A stretch of 35,198 nt of DNA, taken from contig NZ_LIXJ01000008.1 of assembly GCF_001905795.1 (NCBI RefSeq), positions 1 to 35,198 on the forward strand, in the 5' to 3' direction. Each line of letters opens with the position of its first letter. Position 1 is the stretch's first letter. Position numbers and translations under genes: made by a program. Shown one piece after another: positions 13,942 through 21,221 of this stretch. The notes under the pieces are model-generated. The model had not been told where the DNA came from, did no database searches, and saw only the letters and a program-made list of their open reading frames with translations. This stretch comes from Streptomyces sp. CB01580. Lineage in GTDB: Bacteria; Actinomycetota; Actinomycetes; Streptomycetales; Streptomycetaceae.

Positions 13942-15113
13942 CAGGACCCCGTGATCGCAGAGAAGGCCGCCTCGTGGGCGCGGCGCCGCTCCAGGTCGAG
14001 CGCGTGCACCTCGCGGGCGACCCGGGCCAGGGACGCCGCGGGAGCGCGCAGATCCAGTCGGCTGGCCCGGGCGACCTCGGTGCTCCATTCACGGGGCACC
14101 GCCTGTTCACCGCACAGTGCGCCGACGATCGCACCGCTCATCGTGGCGATCGAATCGCAGTCGCGGCCGTAGTTGACCGATCCGAGCACCGTGTGCCGGA
14201 AGTCGCCGCCGCCCACCAGCACCATGCCCAGGGCGACGGGGAGTTCCTCGATGGAGTGCAGCCGCGAGGGGCGACGGGCGCCCAGCGACGGCCTGCGGTA
14301 CTCCGGACCGACCGTGTCGAAGGGGGCCACCGCCTGTCTCAGCGGCACCAGGGCCTCCTCGAAGTCGTCGTACCGGACCGCGACTTCGCACACCGCCTCG
14401 ATGGCCGCCCTCGTGCCGTCCTTCGCCAGTGCGAGGGCGTCCTCGACGACGGAGGCGGGGGTGGCGTCCGGCTTGAACGCAGCGGCCACCGCGGCCGCGA
14501 GGACCCCCGCCGCCTCGCGCCCGTAGGACGACTGGTGCGCCCCCGCCACGTCCAGCGCCTCCTGGTACGCGGCGAGCGGGTTGCCCGCGTCGACCACGCC
14601 GACGGGCGCCATGTACATCGCCGCACCGCAGTTGACGATGTTGCCGACGCCCGCCTCGCGCGGGTCGACGTGCCCGTAGTGGATGCGTGCGACGATCCAC
14701 TTCTCCGCGAGGAAGATCCGCTGGAGCGGCAGCGCCTCCGCCTCCAGCTCCGGGATCCAGCGGGTGTGGCTGATCAGGTCGGGTACCAGGTGGTCGGCGA
14801 CGGCGTAGGCGTCGAGGTGATCGCGGACCTTCTCGTAGACGCGGATCAGGGCGTGCGTCATCAAGGTGTCGTCGGTGACATGGCCGTCCCCCTTGTGAAA
14901 CGGCGCGAGGGGGCGAGCGGTCCGCCACTCGTCCTTGTGGAACGGTTCCACGATGCCGCGCACCCGGCCGCCGTGCCGTTCGACGATGGCCTCGGGGGCC
15001 CAGCCCTCGACCGCGCCGCCGAGCGCGTCGCCCACGGCGGCACCGACGAGGCTCCCGAGGGTGAGTTCTTCCAAGGTCGTGACGGTTCGTTCGCTATCGG
15101 TCCGGGTGGTCAT
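13941..15113 (-). CDS. ADP-ribosylglycohydrolase-family protein
   Basis: 390 aa from the ATG at 15113 (MTTRTDSERTVTTLEEL); the frame runs to 15221 but the earlier part looks non-coding. GSLVGAAVGDALGGAVEGW (residues 20-38) opens the ARH fold. TDDTLM (80-85) supplies the first Mg2+ site, and NYGRDCDSIATMSGAIVGAL (about 314-333) the second. All expected metal ligands appear present, so an active Mg2+-dependent ADP-ribosyl hydrolase is likely. Its stop overlaps the start of the second ARH-family gene, and the two are translationally coupled. A nucleoside or glycoside substrate is also possible, since the family is broad. Confidence 0.88.
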   Translation of the reverse strand: MTTRTDSERTVTTLEELTLGSLVGAAVGDALGGAVEGWAPEAIVERHGGRVRGIVEPFHKDEWRTARPLAPFHKGDGHVTDDTLMTHALIRVYEKVRDHLDAYAVADHLVPDLISHTRWIPELEAEALPLQRIFLAEKWIVARIHYGHVDPREAGVGNIVNCGAAMYMAPVGVVDAGNPLAAYQEALDVAGAHQSSYGREAAGVLAAAVAAAFKPDATPASVVEDALALAKDGTRAAIEAVCEVAVRYDDFEEALVPLRQAVAPFDTVGPEYRRPSLGARRPSRLHSIEELPVALGMVLVGGGDFRHTVLGSVNYGRDCDSIATMSGAIVGALCGEQAVPREWSTEVARASRLDLRAPAASLARVAREVHALDLERRRAHEAAFSAITGS

Positions 15114-15370
15114 ACCGGGGTTCCTTCCGGGCGTGGGGGAGGGCTTTGAAGCGGGCCTGGAGGCGCCGGAGCGCGTCGGGTCGTTCTCGGTTCCGGTCGT
15201 CTCCGGGCCCATGCCCTGCATCGGCGTCGACGGCGGTCGAGGGCTACGGTCGCGGTTGTCGGCCGGGTGGTCGCGGATGTCGACGCCCCGGTCACGGTCC
15301 GGTACGGAACAATCACTCGGGCGGGTGATCGGGCCCGTGCGGAGCGCCGGTTGCTTCTACGCTTTCGGCC

Positions 15371-15757
15371 ATGCCCTGGAACTGGATGCAGATCACACTC
15401 CACCCACCGACCCGGGACCGGGCCGGTTACGGCGAGGCGGCCATCGGAAGGGGTGGGCTGACGTACGGCGAGGCACGCCGGACGGTGCACACGTCCCTGC
15501 TGGCCCTGGCGGAACGGCCGGGACCGGTCGCCGCCACCTACGCCAGGGCGGCCGACATGTGGAGCCGCGGCGTCCCCGACGACGTGCTGGCCGCCGGGCT
15601 CCTGATCTCACGGGTGTACGAGTACGGGCGCCTGCCGGGCGAGACGGCGGAGCGGGCCGCGCACGCGATCGTGGAGGAGTTCAGCATGAACACCACCGGG
15701 GAGCCGCACCGGGTGATCCTCACGGCCGACTCCCCGGGCGGCCACGCACGACCATGA
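15371..15757 (+). CDS. hypothetical protein
   Basis: 128 aa from the ATG at 15371 (MPWNWMQITLHPPTRDRAGY). It is soluble and largely helical (RRTVHTSLLALAERPGPVAATYARAADMWSRG is one long predicted helical region, then VLAAGLLISRVYEYGR). GC3 is very high, as in neighbouring real genes. I recognise no domain. It is divergent from the ADP-ribosylglycohydrolase pair with about 257 bp between them, and convergent with the LCP gene. Confidence 0.65.
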   Translation: MPWNWMQITLHPPTRDRAGYGEAAIGRGGLTYGEARRTVHTSLLALAERPGPVAATYARAADMWSRGVPDDVLAAGLLISRVYEYGRLPGETAERAAHAIVEEFSMNTTGEPHRVILTADSPGGHARP

Positions 15758-15773
15758 CCGGGCGGGTCTTTCC

Positions 15774-15858
15774 CGCGCCGGGGGACCGGCTGTCCCGTAC
15801 CGGGGTGCGATTTCCTCGTACCGGGCTCCGGCTGCCCGGTACCGGGCCGGGACGGGCC
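15774..15858. repeat. Intergenic 21-bp periodic repeats
   Basis: Units containing CGTACCGGG or a close variant start at 15774, 15796, 15817 and 15838, each about 21 bp apart. They fill the short space between the convergent gene ends at 15757 and 15871. Their own GTAC/CCGG dyads could form hairpins, so they may act as a transcription terminator. Confidence 0.5.
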
Positions 15859-15870
15859 GCTGACGGTCGG

Positions 15871-17379
15871 TCAGCCGTACGAGAGGTCGGAACAGGGGTT
15901 GTCGTCGGCGGAGCGGGCGTTCTCGGAGACCTGGGCGGGGACGTGCGCCGGCGGCGGTGAGGCAGGGGATTCCGGCTCGTCCGCGTAGGTGCGGCCGAGC
16001 AGGGCGGTGATGCCCGGTGCCGTCACCGGGGTGAGTCGCGCGCCGGGGAAGACCCGGGCCACCTTTCCGGCCTGTTCCTCCTGACCGGGGCCGTACTCGA
16101 TCAGCGTCGTCGCCTGGTCGCGGACACCGGCGGTCGTGGCCTCGGTGATGGTGAAGCCGTGTCCCTTGAGCGTCTCGGCGGCACGGGCGGCGAGGCCGGG
16201 CACGGTGGTGCCGTTGTGCACGGCCACCGAGACACCGGCGCCGGAGACGGGCGCGTCGGCGCCCGGCGAGGGCGAGGCGGCCGATCCGCTCTTCCCGCTC
16301 CCTCCGGCGTCCTGGCCGTCGAGGGTGCGGTCGGCCCGCAGCGCCGCCCACAGGGCGTCGGCGTCCGGATGGACGATCGCCACGCGCGCCCCCTGGTACT
16401 TCCAGGGCACGGTCACGAACTTGGTGTTGTGGAGATCGATGTCCTTCATCGACATCGCGAAGGCGACGAGTTTGTCGGCGGTGCCGAGCCCGGGGTCGAC
16501 GGTCATCGATTTGGTGGCCGCGTCCGCGAGCGGCAGCAGTTTGGACGGGGTCAGTCCGTCGCTCTTGATCTGTTTCAACAGACTCGCGACAAAGGCTTGT
16601 TGGCGCTTTATGCGGCCTATGTCGGAGCCGTCCCCGATGCCGTGCCGGATACGTACGTAGTCGAGCGCCTGCTGGCCGGAGACCGTTTGCGGTCCTTTGG
16701 CGAAGATCCGTTTGCCGCGGGTGGGGCGATGGGGGTTGAGGTCGCGCTGGTAGACGTCCTGCGGCAGGCAGACCTGGACGCCGCCCACGGCCTCCGTCAT
16801 CGCCGCGAAACCCTTGAAATCGACGACGACGGTGTGATCGACGCGCAGCCCGGTGAGTTTCTCCACGGTGTTCTGGGTGCAGGCGGGGTTGCCCTCGGGC
16901 GTCTCGCCCACCGAATAGGCCGCGTTGAACATGGCGCCGGACTGCGGGGCGGTCCAGGATCCGTCCGGCAGTTTGCAGGGCGGGATGTCGACCAGGGTGT
17001 CACGGGGGATCGAGACGGCGACGGCGTGCTTCTGATCCGCGTACGTGTGCAGCAGGAACGCGGTGTCGGACCGGCCGATGTCGTCCGCGTCCCCGCCGCC
17101 CAGTGCGATGTTGCCGCCGGTCCGGGCGTCCGAGCCGATCACCAGGACGTTCGACCCCTTGGTGGAGGCGGGCGGCCGGTCGCCGGAAACACCGTCCGCG
17201 CTGAAGGTGCTGATGTTGCCGTTGAGCCGCGTGTAGACCCATCCGGCACCGGCCGCTCCCAGGACGAGCAGGGAGACGGCGGCGGCGAGGGCCGTGCGGC
17301 CCTTGCTCCGCCTGCGTCGTCGGCCACGTACCGCCGCTGCGCGCGCACGGCGCCGGGAAGCCTGGCGGCTGTCTGTCAT
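15871..17379 (-). CDS. LCP-family (LytR-CpsA-Psr) ligase with LytR C-terminal domain
   Basis: 502 aa from the ATG at 17379 (MTDSRQASRRRARAA). A long basic cytoplasmic N-terminus precedes one membrane helix (about 30-50, LAAAVSLLVLGAAGAGWVY). The extracellular LCP domain shows VLVIGSDART (78-87), GRSDTAFLLH, SIPRDTLVDIP (123-133) and late DYVRIRHGIGDGSDIGRIKRQ, with the Arg and Asp residues that bind the polyprenyl pyrophosphate head group. Residues about 405-485 form a LytR_C domain (VAVHNGTTVPGLAARAAETL). LCP enzymes transfer teichoic acid or other anionic glycopolymers from a lipid carrier to peptidoglycan. It is divergent from the TatA gene. Confidence 0.92.
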   Translation of the reverse strand: MTDSRQASRRRARAAAVRGRRRRRSKGRTALAAAVSLLVLGAAGAGWVYTRLNGNISTFSADGVSGDRPPASTKGSNVLVIGSDARTGGNIALGGGDADDIGRSDTAFLLHTYADQKHAVAVSIPRDTLVDIPPCKLPDGSWTAPQSGAMFNAAYSVGETPEGNPACTQNTVEKLTGLRVDHTVVVDFKGFAAMTEAVGGVQVCLPQDVYQRDLNPHRPTRGKRIFAKGPQTVSGQQALDYVRIRHGIGDGSDIGRIKRQQAFVASLLKQIKSDGLTPSKLLPLADAATKSMTVDPGLGTADKLVAFAMSMKDIDLHNTKFVTVPWKYQGARVAIVHPDADALWAALRADRTLDGQDAGGSGKSGSAASPSPGADAPVSGAGVSVAVHNGTTVPGLAARAAETLKGHGFTITEATTAGVRDQATTLIEYGPGQEEQAGKVARVFPGARLTPVTAPGITALLGRTYADEPESPASPPPAHVPAQVSENARSADDNPCSDLSYG

Positions 17380-17436
17380 GCGTCCACCCCATCGGTTCCG
17401 GCCACAGGAAGGGGGCGACTGACCCCGCCTCAATGG

Positions 17437-17460
17437 TTGTACAGTTGCGCAATGTAGCAA
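17437..17460. promoter_or_regulatory. Dyad between the divergent LCP and TatA genes
   Basis: TTGTACA at 17437-17443 and TGTAGCAA at 17453-17460 form an imperfect dyad around a central TTGCGCAA. It is AT-richer than its surroundings, about 58 bp from each start. It is a candidate operator or paired promoter region; no regulator is assigned. Confidence 0.35.
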
Positions 17461-17517
17461 GCGTGTCCGATGGATGGCTCCTCGCATGGGTCATCGGGAA
17501 GAGAGTGGGGTGGCGGA

Positions 17518-17835
17518 GTGTTCCGCAACGCGTTGGAGCCCTGGCATCTGCTGATCGTGGTGCTTGTGATCATCATTGTGTTCGGATCGAAGAAGCTGCC
17601 CGACAGTGCGCGGGCGCTGGGCAAGTCGCTGCGCATTCTGAAGAGCGAGACCAGGGCCATGAAGGAGGAGGACGCGCCCTCGCCCGCCCCGTCCGCGGCC
17701 GGGGACGCGGCGGGCGCGTCGGCTCCGGACGGGGCGGGTGCCGCCGGGGGGCCCGCGTCCCGGACCATTCGCTCGGCTCCGGGCGACGCCGCCTCGGCGC
17801 GTCCGGTCGTGGAGAACAGCACCGAGCCCCGTTGA
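17518..17835 (+). CDS. tatA: TatA/TatE-family twin-arginine translocase subunit
   Basis: 105 aa if translation starts at the GTG at 17518 (MFRNALEPWHLLIVVLVIII), which gives the usual short N-terminus; an in-frame ATG at 17470 would add 16 residues. Residues 9-22 are the single membrane helix, followed by the FGSKKLP hinge and the amphipathic helix DSARALGKSLRILKSETRAM that defines TatA. The tail is Pro/Ala/Ser-rich and variable. TatA oligomers form the channel for folded Tat substrates. tatB/tatC are not nearby, so this is probably a paralogue of the main tatA. The Leu/Pro/Trp pattern before the helix differs somewhat from classical TatA. Confidence 0.88.
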   Translation: MFRNALEPWHLLIVVLVIIIVFGSKKLPDSARALGKSLRILKSETRAMKEEDAPSPAPSAAGDAAGASAPDGAGAAGGPASRTIRSAPGDAASARPVVENSTEPR

Positions 17836-17989
17836 TGTGCGCGGTGTCCGGCTCCGTCGGTGCGTGGGTACCCGAGTCCGTGCGGCGTCTGCGCCCGAGG
17901 GGGCTGTGATCCGAGGGGCCTTCGTCCGGGGTGCTCCCGCACGGAGCCGGGGTGTGGTGATCGTGGGCGCGTCCCCGCCGTACAGGCAT

Positions 17990-18013
17990 TTCAAAAATTG
18001 CGTAACTTTTGAA
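17990..18013. promoter_or_regulatory. AT-rich near-perfect palindrome upstream of terD
   Basis: Arms TTCAAAA (17990-17996) and TTTTGAA (18007-18013), with inner TT..CG..AA symmetry: 20 of 24 positions are symmetric. It stands out sharply in GC-rich DNA and lies 82 bp before the terD GTG, in promoter range. A likely repressor or stress-regulator operator. Confidence 0.6.
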
Positions 18014-18095
18014 CTATGGTGAGTCCGACACGCACCCGGCGGAGCCCCGGCGCTCCGGCGGACGCATCGTCGGCGCGCCTCGAAGGAGAGCAGAA

Positions 18096-18677
18096 GTGTT
18101 GGGCGTCAGTCTCGCCAAGGGTCAGAACGTCGTCCTGAACCAGGACGGCACGCCGCTCGCCGATGTCACCGTCGGCCTGGGCTGGGACGCGCGTCCGGCC
18201 GGCGGCGCGGACTTCGATCTCGACGCGTCCGCGATCATCTGCGGACCGGATCAGAAGGCCGTCTCCGACCAGCACTTCGTCTTCTACAACAACCTCCGGA
18301 GCCCGGACGGGGCGGTGCGGCACACCGGCGACAACACGACCGGCGAGGGCGAGGGCGACGACGAGCAGATTCTCGTGGACCTCGACCGGCTCGACGAGAA
18401 GACCGGACAGATCGTCTTCATCGTCTCCATCCACGACGCGCAGAACCGCGGGCAGAACTTCGGACAGGTCGAGGACGCCTACATCCGTGTGGTCGACAAC
18501 CTCACCGGTCGTGAGATGTGCCGCTACGAACTCTCCTACGACGCCGCCGGTGAGACCGCGATGGTTTTCGGCGCCCTGTACCGCAGGGGCGGGGAATGGA
18601 AGTTCCGGGCCATCGGACAGGGGTACGCGTCCGGCCTGGCCGGTATCGCGGTCGACTACGGCGTGGACATCGTCTGA
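18096..18677 (+). CDS. terD: TerD-family tellurium/stress resistance protein
   Basis: 193 aa. The GTG at 18096 has AAGGAGAG just upstream; the frame to 18009 is not needed. It is a complete TerD domain: MLGVSLAKGQNVVLNQ, VGLGWDARP, GADFDLDASAIICG (Ca2+-binding acidic loop), [37 protein letters not shown], and [26 protein letters not shown]. TerD proteins bind calcium and take part in tellurite resistance, phage inhibition and stress or developmental signalling; in Streptomyces several paralogues exist. It is monocistronic, with a strong bidirectional terminator after it and a palindromic operator candidate before it. Confidence 0.93.
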   Translation: MLGVSLAKGQNVVLNQDGTPLADVTVGLGWDARPAGGADFDLDASAIICGPDQKAVSDQHFVFYNNLRSPDGAVRHTGDNTTGEGEGDDEQILVDLDRLDEKTGQIVFIVSIHDAQNRGQNFGQVEDAYIRVVDNLTGREMCRYELSYDAAGETAMVFGALYRRGGEWKFRAIGQGYASGLAGIAVDYGVDIV

Positions 18678-18688
18678 CGACGTCCTGC

Positions 18689-18744
18689 CCGACGGCGGCG
18701 CGCTCGCCCGACGATGTGTCGTCGGACGAGCGCGCCGCCGTCGG
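18689..18744. terminator. Strong bidirectional hairpin terminator
   Basis: Perfect 18-bp stem: 18689-18706 (CCGACGGCGGCGCGCTCG) pairs with 18727-18744, and the enclosed bases form a smaller CCGACGA/TCGTCGG hairpin. It lies between the convergent ends of terD (18677) and the repeat-tailed membrane protein (18800), and so can serve both. Confidence 0.8.
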
Positions 18745-18799
18745 CCGCATCCGTTGTCGTCGCCGCACCGGCCGTTGTCATCGGGCGGGCGTGTCGTTG

Positions 18800-19855
18800 T
18801 CAGCGGCGCGTGTCGGGGAGGCCCGGCCCACTGAAGTCGGGCCCGCTGAAGTCCGGCCCTCTGAAGTCGGGTCGGCTGAACTCCGGTCGGATGAAGTCCT
18901 GACTGTCGGGCCCTCGGCCGTCCGGTGTCGGGCCTTCGGGGTCCGGGTCGCTGCCACTCGGTCCGGCGAAGTCGGGGCTGCTGAAGTCGGGCCGGCCGAA
19001 GTCGGGTCGGCTGAACTCCGGGCGGATGAAGTCCTGACTGTCGGGCCCTCGGCCGTCCGGTGTCGGGCCTTCGGGGTCCGGATCGCTGCTACCCGGTCCG
19101 GCGAAGTCGGGGCTGCTGAAGTCGGGCCGGCCGAAATCCGGGCTGCTGAATCGCGGCCGACCGAAGTCCGGGCTGCTGAATCGCGGCCGGTGGCCCGAGC
19201 CTGCGCGGGGGCCGGGATCGGGATCCGCGTGTGCTTCCTGGAGCCGGGCGACGAGGAACGGCCTGATGCCGACGTCGCGCAGCGCTTCGAGCCATGCCTC
19301 CCTCGCCCGGCGGAGGTCGCCGGAGGGGGCCGCACGGCCGCCAGCAGTGGATTCCTTGTGCTCCGCGGCGGTCCGGTAGAGGGCGACGAGGCCGATGACG
19401 CCGGTCGACGCGGCCGTAGCGAGGCTGATCCAGCCCGCGTGGACCAGGGTGTCCGCCGTGGTGGACAGACTGTCGGTGAGCCGCAGTCCGTATCCCAGCA
19501 GTAGGAACGTGGCCGCGGCGACGGCGGCCAGAACCGGGGTGAGGACCGCCACCACGGGCACCAGGCCCGCTCCGGTGCGTTCCTGGCGCCCCGGCCCGGA
19601 CGGGGACGTGGTCCGGTCGGTCCGTACGTCGTCGCTGCGGTGCGACCGTTGCCGCAGCTCGGCGTACGACCGGTACTCGGCCTCGGCGGCCGCGGCGACA
19701 CGGGGAGCCGCCGCCAGGCCCTTGACGCGCAGCTCCCCGGCGCCCAGCGGAGACCGGGTCAGTAGGCGCTGTATTTCCGCCGACTCGATGACCTCGTCCA
19801 GGACCGCCGCGTAGTCCGCCGAGTCCTCGTCCCGCAGCCGGAACGACCGGTCCAT
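18800..19855 (-). CDS. two-helix membrane protein with C-terminal PDF-repeat tail (ter operon)
   Basis: 351 aa from the ATG at 19855 (MDRSFRLRDEDSADYAAVLD). The cytoplasmic N-terminus (1-95) is charged and helical. Two membrane helices follow (VVAVLTPVLAAVAAATFLLL and ISLATAASTGVIGLVALY), then EAWLEALRDVGIRPFLVARL. From about residue 210 the tail is made of five-residue units of the form (R/S)PDF(S/G/A), such as RPRFSSPDFGRPDFSSPDF, and includes a 45-residue block duplicated in tandem. The units are reminiscent of pentapeptide repeats but Pro-rich, so may be extended rather than a beta helix. It is the last gene of a three-gene operon after two TerD-family genes and may tether them to the membrane. 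The family is otherwise not recognised. Confidence 0.8.
   Translation of the reverse strand: MDRSFRLRDEDSADYAAVLDEVIESAEIQRLLTRSPLGAGELRVKGLAAAPRVAAAAEAEYRSYAELRQRSHRSDDVRTDRTTSPSGPGRQERTGAGLVPVVAVLTPVLAAVAAATFLLLGYGLRLTDSLSTTADTLVHAGWISLATAASTGVIGLVALYRTAAEHKESTAGGRAAPSGDLRRAREAWLEALRDVGIRPFLVARLQEAHADPDPGPRAGSGHRPRFSSPDFGRPRFSSPDFGRPDFSSPDFAGPGSSDPDPEGPTPDGRGPDSQDFIRPEFSRPDFGRPDFSSPDFAGPSGSDPDPEGPTPDGRGPDSQDFIRPEFSRPDFRGPDFSGPDFSGPGLPDTRR
18871..19140 (-). repeat. 135-bp tandem duplication inside the PDF-repeat gene
   Basis: The unit starting GTCGGCTGAACTCCGG at 18871 recurs at 19006, exactly 135 bp later, in frame (45 codons). Copies differ at only a few bases, including TCGCTGCCACTC against TCGCTGCTACCC, which points to a recent duplication. 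Confidence 0.8.
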
Positions 19856-19915
19856 TGCGTTCCCCCGATGTGTGATCCGATGTTCCGGCCCGGTGGCGGG
19901 CACGGCGTGTGCGAC

Positions 19916-20497
19916 CTACAGATGTCCGGCGACGACCGGCAGCAGGTCCTGGAAGGTGCGACCGTGGGTGGCGGCGCCGATGGCGGTCATCTGCCAACCA
20001 GCCCCGGAGCGCGCCACCTTGGCCATGATCTGGGCGGTGTGACGTCCGCCGCCGCTCAGCGTGTAGCGCGCCAGTTCCTGCCCCGTGGTCTCGTCGACCA
20101 GCCGGCAGAAGGCGTTGTCGACCTCCTCGAACGTCTGGCCCGTGAACGAGTTGACGGTGAACACGATCTGGTCGATGTGGGCGGGTACACGCTGCAGATC
20201 GACGAGGATCGACTCGTCGTCGCCCCCTTGTCCGGCCCCGCCGACGAGGTTGTCGCCGGTGTGCCGCACCGATCCGTCGTCGCTCGTCAGGTGCTGGAAG
20301 AAGACCACGTCCTGGGGCTGTGCCCCGGCGAACAGGATCGCCGAGGCGTCCAGGTCGATCTCGCGTGCGGTCAGGCGGGCGAGGAACCCCTTGCGGGGCG
20401 CGGCCTTCCAGCCGAGACCCATGCGTACGACGGTGAGTTCGCCGCCGCCGGACTTGGTGAGGCTGATGCGCTGGCCCTTGGTCAGGTCGACGCTCAT
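19916..20497 (-). CDS. TerD-family protein (TerZ/TerX-like divergent copy)
   Basis: 193 aa from the ATG at 20497 (MSVDLTKGQRISLTKSGGG). Conserved TerD landmarks are MGLGWKA, REIDLDASAILF, DVVFFQHLTSDDGSVRHTGDN, GGDDESILVDLQRVPAHIDQIVFTVNSF, and a C-terminus ending AHGL/GHL-like (DLLPVVAGHL). The sequence FTVNSFTGQTFEEVDNAFCRLVDE is characteristic of the branch usually annotated TerD/TerX with a shorter Ca2+ loop. It lies 49 bp after the upstream TerD gene and 60 bp before the membrane-protein gene, all on the minus strand. It probably acts together with them in a membrane-associated stress complex. Confidence 0.9.
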   Translation of the reverse strand: MSVDLTKGQRISLTKSGGGELTVVRMGLGWKAAPRKGFLARLTAREIDLDASAILFAGAQPQDVVFFQHLTSDDGSVRHTGDNLVGGAGQGGDDESILVDLQRVPAHIDQIVFTVNSFTGQTFEEVDNAFCRLVDETTGQELARYTLSGGGRHTAQIMAKVARSGAGWQMTAIGAATHGRTFQDLLPVVAGHL

Positions 20498-20546
20498 GGT
20501 GCGTTCTCCTCTCGGCTGTGCCGGTCGTCGGGTGGGGGAGCGGTGG

Positions 20547-21122
20547 TCAGAGAAGGACGCCGTAGTCGGCGACGATGCCGCTCAGCCCGGAGGCGTACCC
20601 CTGGCCGACGGCACGGAACTTCCATTCGGCGCCGTTGCGGTACAGCTCGCCGAAGACCATCGCCGTCTCGGTGGACGCGTCCTCGCTGAGGTCGTAGCGG
20701 GCGATCTCGGCCCCGCCCGACTGGTTGACCACCCGGATGTACGCGTTGCGGACCTGGCCGAAACTCTGTCCCCGGCCCTCCGCCTCATGGATCGACACGG
20801 GGAACACGATCTTCGCGACGTCGGCGGGCACAGCGGCCAGGTCGACCTTGACGATCTCGTCGTCCCCCTCGCCCTCGCCGGTGAGGTTGTCACCCGTGTG
20901 CTCGACCGAACCGTCCGGGCTCCGGAGGTTGTTGTAGAAGACGAAGTGCGCGTTGGAGAGCACCTTGCCCGCCCCGTCGCACAGCAGCGCGCTGGCGTCC
21001 AGGTCGTAGTCCGCGCCGGTGGTCGTGCGGACGTCCCAGCCCAGGCCCACCAGTACGGCGGTGAGACCTGGAGCCTCCTTGGTCAGCGAGACGTTTCCAC
21101 CCTTGGCGAGGCTCACACCCAC
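20547..21122 (-). CDS. terD: TerD-family tellurium/stress resistance protein
   Basis: 191 aa. The GTG at 21122 follows an AAGAGGAGA ribosome site. It is highly similar to the product at 18096-18677: [91 protein letters not shown], and [24 protein letters not shown]. The Asp-rich loops should bind Ca2+. It is the first gene of the ter operon on the minus strand, with a perfect 22-bp palindrome 78 bp upstream that probably controls the whole operon. The two closely related TerD genes lie in convergent orientation around the operon. Confidence 0.93.
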   Translation of the reverse strand: MGVSLAKGGNVSLTKEAPGLTAVLVGLGWDVRTTTGADYDLDASALLCDGAGKVLSNAHFVFYNNLRSPDGSVEHTGDNLTGEGEGDDEIVKVDLAAVPADVAKIVFPVSIHEAEGRGQSFGQVRNAYIRVVNQSGGAEIARYDLSEDASTETAMVFGELYRNGAEWKFRAVGQGYASGLSGIVADYGVLL

Positions 21123-21199
21123 AGCGATTCTCCTCTTACCGGTTCTTCCCGAAGACGACGCCGGACAGTCACCGTCCGCGCGCTCTGTGACAGAGACTG

Positions 21200-21221
21200 A
21201 AATCTACAGCACTGTAGATTT
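21200..21221. promoter_or_regulatory. 22-bp palindromic operator upstream of the ter operon
   Basis: AAATCTACAG, central CA, CTGTAGATTT: perfect 10-bp arms. The TACAG...CTGTA core resembles BlaI/MecI/CopY-type operators (TACAnnnTGTA), but regulator identity cannot be read. It lies 78 bp before the GTG at 21122, and about 700 bp from the rightward gene at 21917. Confidence 0.7.

Noticed and set aside
16159..17457. 432-aa plus-strand open frame
   Set aside because: Antisense shadow of the LCP gene, whose domains are unmistakable.
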